Below are positions 56,738-64,000 of a stretch of 64,000 nucleotides of DNA, in pieces. Source of the DNA: an uncultured Synechococcus sp. GTDB taxonomy: Bacteria > Cyanobacteriota > Cyanobacteriia > PCC-6307 > Cyanobiaceae. Every line of letters starts with the position of its first letter. The stretch's first letter is position 1. The notes under the pieces were generated by a model. It was not told where the DNA came from, did no database searches, and saw only the letters and a program-made list of their open reading frames with translations. A program made the translations under genes and the position numbers. The stretch is taken from contig CASICK010000003.1 in assembly GCA_949373155.1 (NCBI GenBank), positions 1 to 64,000 of the forward strand. The letters run 5' to 3'.

Positions 56738-57850
56738 GTGAGCTGGCCTGATCCACACCCAGACCCCCAGCTGCTAAGGCGACTGGGGGTTGCTCCATTT
56801 CAGCAGCGTCTTCCCTGGTGGGGAGGCGACCTTCAAACCTTGAGGGACACGCTCCGTCCCGTGGATTTGCCGATCGATCAGGGTGAACCCATAGAGATTC
56901 AAGTGCCTGCCCTGAGCAGCGGTGCGGCGGGTTCTGGAGCCTTGCTCTCCTTCCTGGATTGTCCACCAGCTCCGAAGGCGTTGGTGGTTGTGTTGCATGG
57001 ACTTGGGGGGTCGAGTCGTCGCGAAGGCGTGCGCAGGCTTGGTGTAGCTCTTGGACAAGAGGGTTATGCGGTGCTGCGCCTCAACATGCGCGGAGCTGAT
57101 CCAGGCCGGCATCTGGCGGGTGGCACCTATGCAGCCCAGTGCAACAGCGATCTTCTTCCTGTGTTGCATCGGGCTCGACAGCTCTGCAGCACCCTGACTC
57201 CAGATGGGACATCACTTCCCTTGTTTGGAGCTGGGCTTTCTCTGGGGGGAACCATGCTTCTCAATGCTTGCCTCTCAACGCCAGCTGAACGTGTTGCCGC
57301 CGGACTCGACCCAGCGCGCCAGCCCCTGGATGGATTGTTCTGTGCCAGCAGTCCCTTGGATCTTGCGGCCTGCAGTGCCTCGATTGAACGTCCCCGCAAT
57401 CGGGTGTACCAACGCTGGTTGCTGCAGCGCTTGGTGCGTCAGACGCTGGCCGATCCCTTTGGCGTCAGCGATCTGGATTTTGGACGATTGAGTGGTGCTG
57501 AGCAACCACGCACGATTCGTGCCTTCGATAGCAGCGTGACCGCTCCGCGTTGGGGGTTTCCAGACGTGGATGCTTACTACCGGGAGGCTTCACCGCTCCA
57601 GCATTTGATCCAATCACCCCAGCGTTTGCCTCCCACCCTGATCCTTCAGGCTCTCGATGATCCATGGGTGCCCGCTCACTCGGCCCTTGAGCTAAGAAAG
57701 GCTGTCGCTACTGATGAGTCCACTAATCCGTCCACTGGTCAGCCCATTCAATTGATCTTCACCCGCAAGGGTGGTCACAATGGTTTTCATGGAGGGGCTG
57801 GCTGTTGGGCCGATGCGCTTGCTGCCTCTTGGTTGCAAACCCTCATGTGA
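56738..57850 (+). CDS. YheT-like alpha/beta hydrolase
   Basis: 370 residues. PWWGGDLQTLRDTLRP, VVLHGLGGSSRREGVRRLG, GAGLSLGGTMLLN (nucleophile Ser), Asp in ALDDPWVP and His in KGGHNGFHG fit the YheT / Est family. Substrate is unknown. The start is a GTG 9 bases after pntB, so it may be read with it. The 3' end overlaps the convergent ferredoxin-like gene by 8 bases. Confidence 0.85.
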   Translation: MSWPDPHPDPQLLRRLGVAPFQQRLPWWGGDLQTLRDTLRPVDLPIDQGEPIEIQVPALSSGAAGSGALLSFLDCPPAPKALVVVLHGLGGSSRREGVRRLGVALGQEGYAVLRLNMRGADPGRHLAGGTYAAQCNSDLLPVLHRARQLCSTLTPDGTSLPLFGAGLSLGGTMLLNACLSTPAERVAAGLDPARQPLDGLFCASSPLDLAACSASIERPRNRVYQRWLLQRLVRQTLADPFGVSDLDFGRLSGAEQPRTIRAFDSSVTAPRWGFPDVDAYYREASPLQHLIQSPQRLPPTLILQALDDPWVPAHSALELRKAVATDESTNPSTGQPIQLIFTRKGGHNGFHGGAGCWADALAASWLQTLM

Positions 57851-58190
57851 ACGTGCTGGTTTTCAGGACCCACTCTTCGATTGGTTGTCCTTGGATGATG
57901 TGTTGCTGAAGAATGCTGCTGATGCGCTCTGGCGTAACACCTCCGTACCAGGTGCCATCGGGCCAGACCAACAAGATTGGGCCTTTTTCGCAGATTCGTA
58001 AGCAATCTGCTTTGCTGCGCAACACGATTCCTTTGGCCCTGCTTGGATTCTCAAGGTCCAATTCACGCACCTGCCGCTTGAGAGCATCCCAGCTTGCGGC
58101 ACCGATCTCTGGATCACAGCACTTGGCTTTTGTTGGTGTGGCGCAGAGCAACAAGTGATGGCTAATCCGCTGGCTCATCCCCTGGCTCAT
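57843..58190 (-). CDS. Thioredoxin-like 2Fe-2S ferredoxin
   Basis: 115 residues. The Cys pattern [12 protein letters not shown] and later [20 protein letters not shown] matches the thioredoxin-like 2Fe-2S ferredoxin fold (NuoE C-terminal-like). [20 protein letters not shown] is the usual end. Carries electrons to an unknown partner. Its start overlaps the dxr stop (ATGA at 58187-58190). Confidence 0.85.
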   Translation of the reverse strand: MSQGMSQRISHHLLLCATPTKAKCCDPEIGAASWDALKRQVRELDLENPSRAKGIVLRSKADCLRICEKGPILLVWPDGTWYGGVTPERISSILQQHIIQGQPIEEWVLKTSTFT

Positions 58191-59440
58191 GCGGCCATCG
58201 ATGCGCTGCTGATGCGCGTCGTGCCTCGGTTCACTTGCTCACGCACGGCCTGGCGTGCCCATTGATCCACCGCCAACACATCATCAAGACAAGGGTTGGC
58301 AGCGAGATCGGGTTTGTGTTGCTCACAGGCTCCCTCGATCATTTTGGGGATGTCGAGAAAGTGAATCTTCTCCTCGAGGAATTGGGCAACGGCCTCTTCA
58401 TTGGCTGCGTTGAGTACAGCAGGCATGGTGCCGCCGGCCCGGCCGGCGGCGTAGGCCAGGTCCATGCAGGGATATTTGGCTGGATCCGGTGCGCGGAAAC
58501 TCAATTGCCCCACTTCGGTGAGATCAAGCCGTCGCCAAGGGGTTTCCAGTCTTGAAGGCCAACTCATGCAGTAGAGGATCGGCAGCTTCATATCGGGCCA
58601 GCCGAGCTGGGCTAATACCGACGAATCGGCAAGCTCCACCATCGAATGGATGATGCTTTGAGGATGAATCACGATCTCGATGTGGTCGTAATCCAGTCCA
58701 AAGAGATAGTGAGCTTCAATCACCTCAAGCCCCTTATTCATCAATGAGGCTGAATCCACGGTGATTTTTTTGCCCATGCTCCAGTTGGGATGGGAGGTGG
58801 CATCGGCCACCGTTGCCTTTTCAAGCTCCGCGGCTGACCAATCGCGAAAGGCACCACCCGAGGCGGTGAGTTGAATTCGGCGTAGGCCAGGCGTTGGTAC
58901 CCCAGTGGAGAGACGGGCGGTGTCTCTCCAAGGTGTTCCTTGCAGGCACTGGAAGATGGCGGAGTGCTCCGAGTCGGCAGGAAGCAGCCGGCTGCCGCTT
59001 TTCTTCAGCTCAGGCAGGACCACTGGACCTGCGGCAATCAGCGTTTCCTTGTTGGCAACGGCCAGGTCTTTTCCCGCTCGAATCGCCGCCAGGGTGGGCA
59101 ACAATCCAGCGCAGCCAACGATTCCGGTCACAACGAGATCAGCCGAATCCCAGGACGCCACCACGTCGAGGCCTTCAGGTCCACCCACCAATTGCGGCAA
59201 GGGTTCCGGGCGTGTGTCTGCAGGCAGGGCCATCAGCCTGTCTTTGAGCTCAGCAAGCAGCGCTGGATCCGCTAGGGCAACAACATCAGGGCGATGCCTC
59301 TGGATTTGAGACACCAGCAGGCTGAGATTGCGCCCAGCGCTGAGCGCCACCACCCGAAATTGATCGGGAAAATCCTCAACGATCTCCAGCGTCTGCGTGC
59401 CAATGGAGCCAGTGGAGCCCAGAACGCTGATGGCTTTCAC
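58187..59440 (-). CDS. dxr: 1-deoxy-D-xylulose 5-phosphate reductoisomerase
   Basis: 417 residues. [17 protein letters not shown] binds [37 protein letters not shown] and [20 protein letters not shown] give the metal and substrate residues. Makes MEP, the first committed step of the non-mevalonate isoprenoid pathway that feeds carotenoids and chlorophyll. Overlaps the downstream ferredoxin gene by four bases. Confidence 0.96.
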   Translation of the reverse strand: MKAISVLGSTGSIGTQTLEIVEDFPDQFRVVALSAGRNLSLLVSQIQRHRPDVVALADPALLAELKDRLMALPADTRPEPLPQLVGGPEGLDVVASWDSADLVVTGIVGCAGLLPTLAAIRAGKDLAVANKETLIAAGPVVLPELKKSGSRLLPADSEHSAIFQCLQGTPWRDTARLSTGVPTPGLRRIQLTASGGAFRDWSAAELEKATVADATSHPNWSMGKKITVDSASLMNKGLEVIEAHYLFGLDYDHIEIVIHPQSIIHSMVELADSSVLAQLGWPDMKLPILYCMSWPSRLETPWRRLDLTEVGQLSFRAPDPAKYPCMDLAYAAGRAGGTMPAVLNAANEEAVAQFLEEKIHFLDIPKMIEGACEQHKPDLAANPCLDDVLAVDQWARQAVREQVNRGTTRISSASMAA

Positions 59441-59476
59441 AGGGATCCAGGCAATTGATCACAGTTTCCCACCTCA

Positions 59477-60862
59477 ATGCCTGCGCCTGGCAAACTTCGC
59501 AGCATTACGGATGAACTCAGGCTGATGGCGCTGAAGGAGCACTGGCGGTCCGGATTTGGATTTGTGTTGGCCGCGGCTGGGAGCGCCGTGGGTTTAGGCA
59601 ACCTCTGGGGCTTTGCCTATCGCGCCTCCCAGGGAGGTGGAGGTGCCTTCCTGCTGCTCTACGTGCTGATCGTGTTGTTGGTCTGCTTGCCCGTGTTGGT
59701 GGCGGAGATGGTGCTGGGTCGGAGTACGGCCCAAAGCCCATTGCTGGCTCCCATCGCTGCCGCTGGAGAGGCTTGGCGGCCGATGGGGTGGCTGTTTTTG
59801 ATCGCCTCCTGCGGGATTTTGGCGTTCTATGCGGTGCTGATGGGGTGGACGGGTCACACCCTCGTTCATGCCCTCTGGGTGGGGTTGCCAGAAGATATGG
59901 ATACCGCTAAATCGCTGTTTGCATCAGTGAGTACGGGCAATAGCGCCCTGCTTGGTCAAGGGGGAAGTCTTGCCTTAACCGCTGCGGTGGTGGCTGCTGG
60001 CGTGCAGGGAGGAATCGAGCGTCTATCGCGTTGGGCCTTGCCTCTGCTGTTTGTGTTGTTGGTTGGCTTGGCCCTTTGGGCCGCCACGTTGTCTGGAGCT
60101 GTGGGCGGATACCAAACCTTTTTGTTGCGTTGGGATTCAGCTCAGCTGCTCAACCCCACCACCATTCGCAATGCCTTTACCCAGGCCTTTTTCTCGATCG
60201 GCACTGGAATCGGTTGCATCCTTGCCTATTCGGCCTATTTGAAAAGCAGTGCGCGTTTGCCGAGAGAAGCGATCGCGGTGGTCGGTTTGGATACGGCCGT
60301 GGGGCTGTTGGCTGGACTGATCACATTTCCAGTGGTGATCAGCTTTGGTCTGCAGGAAACGGTGAGTGAGTCCACTGTTGGGGCCTTGTTTTTAGCGATA
60401 CCCACCGGACTTGCTTCTCTTGGTCCTACGGGGCGCTTGGTGGCCGTGCTCTTTTTCTCACTGGCCTATCTCGCGGCGATTACCTCATCGGTGTCGCTGC
60501 TAGAAGTCCCCGTGGCTTCCTTGATGGATCGCTTGGGCTGGTCCCGCAGGCGATCGGCATGGCTGATGGCGTTGCTGATTTTTATTGCAGGCCTTCCAGC
60601 TGCGATGTCGATTCCGGTGTTGGAGGTGATGGATTCGATCTTTGGCGGTGTGCTGTTGATTTTGGGAGGACTGTTAATCGCCCTGCTTGTGGGCTGGGTG
60701 GTTCCGAAACGGTTCCAGAGTGATCTTCAGGGCTCCCAGACGTCTGCGGGTTTAATCCGCTTGATGCTGTTTTTCCTGCGCTGGGTGTCTCCTGCGGTGA
60801 TCACTGCTGGGTTATTAATCAGTGTTGTTGATTTATGGCGTCAATGGTTCCCGTCGGCTTGA
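59477..60862 (+). CDS. Sodium-dependent transporter, NSS (SNF) family
   Basis: 461 residues, eleven to twelve membrane helices. GFVLAAAGSAVGLGNLWGFA is the sodium and substrate site in TM1; FFSIGTGIGCILAYSAY is TM6; SSVSLLEVPVASLMDR lies in TM8. Bacterial relatives of LeuT co-transport amino acids with sodium. Substrate unknown. Divergent from dxr by 36 bases. Confidence 0.9.
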   Translation: MPAPGKLRSITDELRLMALKEHWRSGFGFVLAAAGSAVGLGNLWGFAYRASQGGGGAFLLLYVLIVLLVCLPVLVAEMVLGRSTAQSPLLAPIAAAGEAWRPMGWLFLIASCGILAFYAVLMGWTGHTLVHALWVGLPEDMDTAKSLFASVSTGNSALLGQGGSLALTAAVVAAGVQGGIERLSRWALPLLFVLLVGLALWAATLSGAVGGYQTFLLRWDSAQLLNPTTIRNAFTQAFFSIGTGIGCILAYSAYLKSSARLPREAIAVVGLDTAVGLLAGLITFPVVISFGLQETVSESTVGALFLAIPTGLASLGPTGRLVAVLFFSLAYLAAITSSVSLLEVPVASLMDRLGWSRRRSAWLMALLIFIAGLPAAMSIPVLEVMDSIFGGVLLILGGLLIALLVGWVVPKRFQSDLQGSQTSAGLIRLMLFFLRWVSPAVITAGLLISVVDLWRQWFPSA

Positions 60863-60887
60863 TTGCTCAAAGCATGCGGCGGAGTTT

Positions 60888-61307
60888 TTAAAACTTTCTC
60901 TGTACAAATTCAGTAGCAAGGCGAACCTCTAGGAGGAACGAGATCGAGGCCAGCGTTAACATTCCCATGGTGGTGATGAAAAGAGGCGCAACAATTGGGG
61001 TTAAGTCAACTTGAGCGATAACGCCCATAAATATTGCTGAAACAACAATCGAAAGTAAAAGAGTTGCGCAGGTGAGGAGCGAGATCGCCCGAAGAATGTG
61101 TTGCATGCGCCGCTTGCAATACCTGCGGTCAAAGTCGTCTCCGCTGGCATCCGATTCGCTGAGTCGGCGAGCTTGATCAGCAACGCGGGCGAGCCTGGCG
61201 GAAAGAACGTTGAGTAGGGCCCCGATCCCGGCGAGCAAAAACACCGGTGAAACCGAAAGCTGAATCGCCTTGGACAGGCTTTCAGGTTGCAAGGTTGTGA
61301 ATTCCAA
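60888..61307 (-). CDS. DUF2721 membrane protein
   Basis: 139 residues. IQLSVSPVFLLAGIGALLNV, LSARLARVADQARRL and two later helices match DUF2721, a membrane family of unknown function common in cyanobacteria. Convergent with the NSS transporter gene. Confidence 0.85.
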   Translation of the reverse strand: MEFTTLQPESLSKAIQLSVSPVFLLAGIGALLNVLSARLARVADQARRLSESDASGDDFDRRYCKRRMQHILRAISLLTCATLLLSIVVSAIFMGVIAQVDLTPIVAPLFITTMGMLTLASISFLLEVRLATEFVQRKF

Positions 61308-61372
61308 GAAATGGAGCGTAAGTCAAATGGTGCCAGTAATCCGGTAGACAGGAGCCTCTGTGGACGCGTTCA

Positions 61373-61612
61373 ATGTTGTGGCTCAAGCGTTGGAACTTTA
61401 TTGAGCGGGCCCGATTGGAACGGGAACTTTGGGATGCATTCGAGGCCAAGGATGATATAGAAGCCATGGTGAATGGGCTCAAGGCTCGTATCGAAGCGAT
61501 GGATCCGTCTGACCCTGAGCTAGGCGATCAAAACTTCCGTCTGGAGGTCTGGATTACCACCATGGAACGCATTCGCAAGATTGAAGCGATGATGGCTGGA
61601 AAGCAGCGTTAG
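61373..61612 (+). CDS. Small charged helical protein (79 aa)
   Basis: 79 residues: [20 protein letters not shown], then [20 protein letters not shown] and [18 protein letters not shown]. Probably coiled coil. It ends 4 bases inside the convergent cysS stop. Function unknown. Confidence 0.65.
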   Translation: MLWLKRWNFIERARLERELWDAFEAKDDIEAMVNGLKARIEAMDPSDPELGDQNFRLEVWITTMERIRKIEAMMAGKQR

Positions 61613-63105
61613 AGCATTCTCCAATCGGTGAGTCCACCTGGCTTATCGATGAGCTCAATGCCTTGGTCACTGAGGGTCTTGCGGATGCGATCCGCTTCTA
61701 GATAGTTCTTCGCTTGTTTTGCTGCTTTGCGATCGGCAATCGCCAGCTCAATCGCTTGCACATCGACGGAACCATTGTCTGATGGTTTGGAGTCGTCGCT
61801 TTCGCTGCGCAAACCAAGAACGGCAGCCAGTTCGCGCAACACCATCCAGCGTGTGTGTTGTTCGCTCAGTTCGTTGGCTGGCTGGTCAGGCTGGTCGCCT
61901 CGATCCAGGCGATTGGCTAATCCGCGGAGTGGACGGGCGAGATCAAACAGCACGGCTAGGGCGCCAGAGCTGTTGAGGTCATCATCCATGGCGGCGATGA
62001 ACCGTTGTTCAAGCTCTTCGAAGGGGCCATTGGCGCTCAGTCCAGCGCTGACTGCTTTCACGCTGAGGGTCGTCTGATCGCCCCATCCCAAAGCGGCGGC
62101 GTGGTTTTCCCCCAATTTGAGCGCTGCGTTCAATCCTTTCCACCCTGTGGTGGCTGCTTCCAGTGCTTCGGGAGTGAAGTCCAGGGGCTTGCGGTAGTGG
62201 GCCTGCAGCACAAACAGGCGCAGGGCCATCGCTGAGAGTCCGCTTTCTAGAAGGGCGCGAATGGTGGTGAAATTGCCGAGTGATTTGCTCATCTTTTCTC
62301 CACCCACATTCACCATGCCGTTGTGCAGCCAAACCCGCGCTAACTCGGATCCTGTGGCTGCTTCCGACTGGGCGATTTCATTTTCATGATGGGGAAATAC
62401 CAAATCAGCTCCGCCGAGGTGGATGTCGATGGTGTCGCCGAGTTCTTCGCGCACCATCGCCGAACATTCGATGTGCCATCCGGGGCGTCCGTCTCCCCAG
62501 GGGGATGGAAAGCTTGGCTCATCGCCTTTTGCGCGTTTCCAAAGGGCGAAATCAAAGGGGTGCCGCTTGCGTGCTTCTTCCGCATCGGCGACGCGACCCG
62601 CAGCATTCTCCTGTTGCTCATTGAGGTCTCGTCCGCTGAGTTTCCCGTAGCCCGCGTGCTTCATCACGGCAAAATAGACATCGCCATCTGCGGAGTAGGC
62701 CGCACCTTTGGCTTCGAGCTCTGCGATTAAGCCACGGATGCTGTCGAGACAACGGGTGGCGCGGGGCATGCGATCAGGGCGCAAGATCCCAAGAGCATCC
62801 ATATCCTTATGAAAGGCATCGATGTTTCGCTCGCTCACCTCATCCATCGATGAGGATTCTTCAGCAGCACGCTTGAGGATCTTGTCGTCGATGTCGGTGA
62901 AATTTTGAACGAACGTCACCGCGTAGCCGCGCCAAATCAAGTAGCGACGTAAAACATCCCAGTTGATGTAGCTGCGGGCATGACCGAGATGGCAGAGGTC
63001 ATAGACCGTGACCCCACAGCAGTAAATACTGACTTCTCCTGGTTGAAGTGGGAGAAAGGGTTCCGTGCGGCGGGTGATGGTGTTGGTAAACCGCAGGGAA
63101 GACAT
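61609..63105 (-). CDS. cysS: Cysteinyl-tRNA synthetase
   Basis: 498 residues. The zinc-binding [20 protein letters not shown] includes the HIGH motif (HLGH), [10 protein letters not shown] provides a zinc Cys and [11 protein letters not shown] follows; [10 protein letters not shown] is KMSKS. Charges tRNA-Cys in the cytoplasm. The length is normal. Confidence 0.97.
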   Translation of the reverse strand: MSSLRFTNTITRRTEPFLPLQPGEVSIYCCGVTVYDLCHLGHARSYINWDVLRRYLIWRGYAVTFVQNFTDIDDKILKRAAEESSSMDEVSERNIDAFHKDMDALGILRPDRMPRATRCLDSIRGLIAELEAKGAAYSADGDVYFAVMKHAGYGKLSGRDLNEQQENAAGRVADAEEARKRHPFDFALWKRAKGDEPSFPSPWGDGRPGWHIECSAMVREELGDTIDIHLGGADLVFPHHENEIAQSEAATGSELARVWLHNGMVNVGGEKMSKSLGNFTTIRALLESGLSAMALRLFVLQAHYRKPLDFTPEALEAATTGWKGLNAALKLGENHAAALGWGDQTTLSVKAVSAGLSANGPFEELEQRFIAAMDDDLNSSGALAVLFDLARPLRGLANRLDRGDQPDQPANELSEQHTRWMVLRELAAVLGLRSESDDSKPSDNGSVDVQAIELAIADRKAAKQAKNYLEADRIRKTLSDQGIELIDKPGGLTDWRML

Positions 63106-63365
63106 CAGGCTTAAGAATGGAAGTCAAATCACGGCTGATGCCTGCCTACGCAGATCAAAAGCCATTTTTCGATGTTAGATCCGTGCTGGCGATGCCTCTT
63201 AGTTCCTCCGGTGGCTTGGATCGTCGCCCACCGCTAGCTGAACTCAGATCACTGAAGCTCAAGAGAAGTGGATTGAAGTGGATTCGTCACTGAAGTGAGG
63301 CTTATTCGCTGCTTTCTATGTCGCTAAATCTCAATTTCCGCTCTTTTGTTTTGTTTTTGAGGTAT
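63106..63365. other. Intergenic region between cysS and polA
   Basis: About 260 bases between two minus-strand genes. No gene or clear terminator is seen. A short repeat occurs near 63270-63290 (GTGGATT twice). The cysS promoter should lie in the left part. Confidence 0.45.
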
Positions 63366-64000
63366 TCATTTCGCGTCCATCCAGTTATCGCCAATGCCTG
63401 TTTCTACGATAAGTGGCACGCTTAGCTGTATGGCTTTTTCCATCGTTTGCACCACAAGTTGCTGAATGTCATTAAGTGCAGTTGGGTCAACTTCTAATAC
63501 CAATTCATCATGAACTTGTAGAAGAAGTCTGGCTGGCAAATTTTTGCTTTCCAGCTCTGCTTGAAGCTGCACCATCGCCATCTTGATGATGTCTGCACTG
63601 GAACCCTGGATGGGAGCATTGGCCGCGGCGCGAAGCTGCTGCGCCTCCATCCCGCCGCGTCTCGCCACTTCCAAATTGATCTCGAGTGGATCCATGCCGC
63701 TGAGTCGGCCCAGTCCATTCCGGTCGAAGTGAAAAGGACGTCTGCGCCCCAAAATGGTTTCCACGTAACCCTGACTGAGGGCGAGACGTTCTTGAAGTTC
63801 AAGAAAAGCGAACACCTTGGGATAGCGCTGTTTGTATTTGCTTAAAAAGTCTTTGGCCTCGCTTTGGCTGACACCTGTTTCGCGCGCGAATCGCTGGGCA
63901 CCCATGCCATAAATCACGCCGAAATTGATGGTTTTGCCTAACCGTCGTTCGTCGGTCGACACCTCGTCTTTGTCGAGAAGCAAGCGAGCGGTGAGGGCAT
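63366..64000 (-). CDS. polA: DNA polymerase I, C-terminal end (partial)
   Basis: The frame is open to the right edge, so only the last 210 or so residues are seen. RRLGKTINFGVIYGMGAQRF is the O-helix (motif B) that binds dNTPs, and QVHDELVLEVD is motif C with the catalytic Asp. The end NWMDAK matches the usual C-terminus. Gap filling in DNA repair and replication. Confidence 0.96.
   Translation of the reverse strand, partial: ALTARLLLDKDEVSTDERRLGKTINFGVIYGMGAQRFARETGVSQSEAKDFLSKYKQRYPKVFAFLELQERLALSQGYVETILGRRRPFHFDRNGLGRLSGMDPLEINLEVARRGGMEAQQLRAAANAPIQGSSADIIKMAMVQLQAELESKNLPARLLLQVHDELVLEVDPTALNDIQQLVVQTMEKAIQLSVPLIVETGIGDNWMDAK

Overview
The window reads as a chromosomal segment of a marine picocyanobacterium of the Synechococcus type. 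The evidence is a psbD-psbC pair with the classic overlap, ycf4, ycf39, petM, psaK, a fused NADPH thioredoxin reductase-thioredoxin, a three-gene transhydrogenase and many very small, tightly packed genes. I cannot name the strain from sequence alone. Both ends are cut: a sulfotransferase-like gene at the left and the 3' end of polA on the minus strand at the right.

Layout. 1-16.5 kb is mostly housekeeping: sulfotransferase, two genes for secreted proteins that look damaged by frameshifts, an MFS exporter divergent from a GH116 glycosidase, a DUF3122 protein with ribD, an aldo/keto reductase, a potassium-channel-like protein, ftsH, argF with an esterase and a chain of small coupled genes, lexA with a likely LexA box, and tRNA-Ala(GGC). 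From the tRNA to about 29 kb, with a tail to about 33.5 kb, lies an accessory region. It is AT-richer, with tiny unknown genes, decayed genes, short repeats and long gene-poor gaps. It includes a broken J-domain gene followed by a DNA-binding-like gene and an HNH-type nuclease gene, a porin-like pseudogene that keeps its terminator, a short FUSC protein, a tautomerase and a Nif11-like peptide. It closes with an E. coli GapA-like GAPDH, a split L,D-transpeptidase lipoprotein and psaK. I found no integrase and no repeat of the tRNA end, so island boundaries are inferred from content only.

33.5-64 kb is dense core genome: YjbQ-like protein, metallo-hydrolase, EamA transporter, 2Fe-2S protein, cobQ, Maf, psbC/psbD, ycf4, a cyclophilin lipoprotein, ilvN, hydrolases, a Trm1 homologue, petM, ycf39, an ArsM-like methyltransferase, an RluE-type pseudouridine synthase, infA, ntrC, a DEAH helicase, pntA1/pntA2/pntB, dxr, an NSS-type transporter, cysS and polA. 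Many neighbours overlap by 1-4 bases, which implies translational coupling.

The most notable general pattern is a set of genes that become intact if one base is removed, often from a short homopolymer. Almost all lie in secreted or accessory genes, while the core genes are clean. This could be real decay or base-calling error, and raw reads would settle it. The best candidate for an undescribed system is the tRNA-linked J-domain/DNA-binding/HNH cassette at 16.8-17.9 kb.
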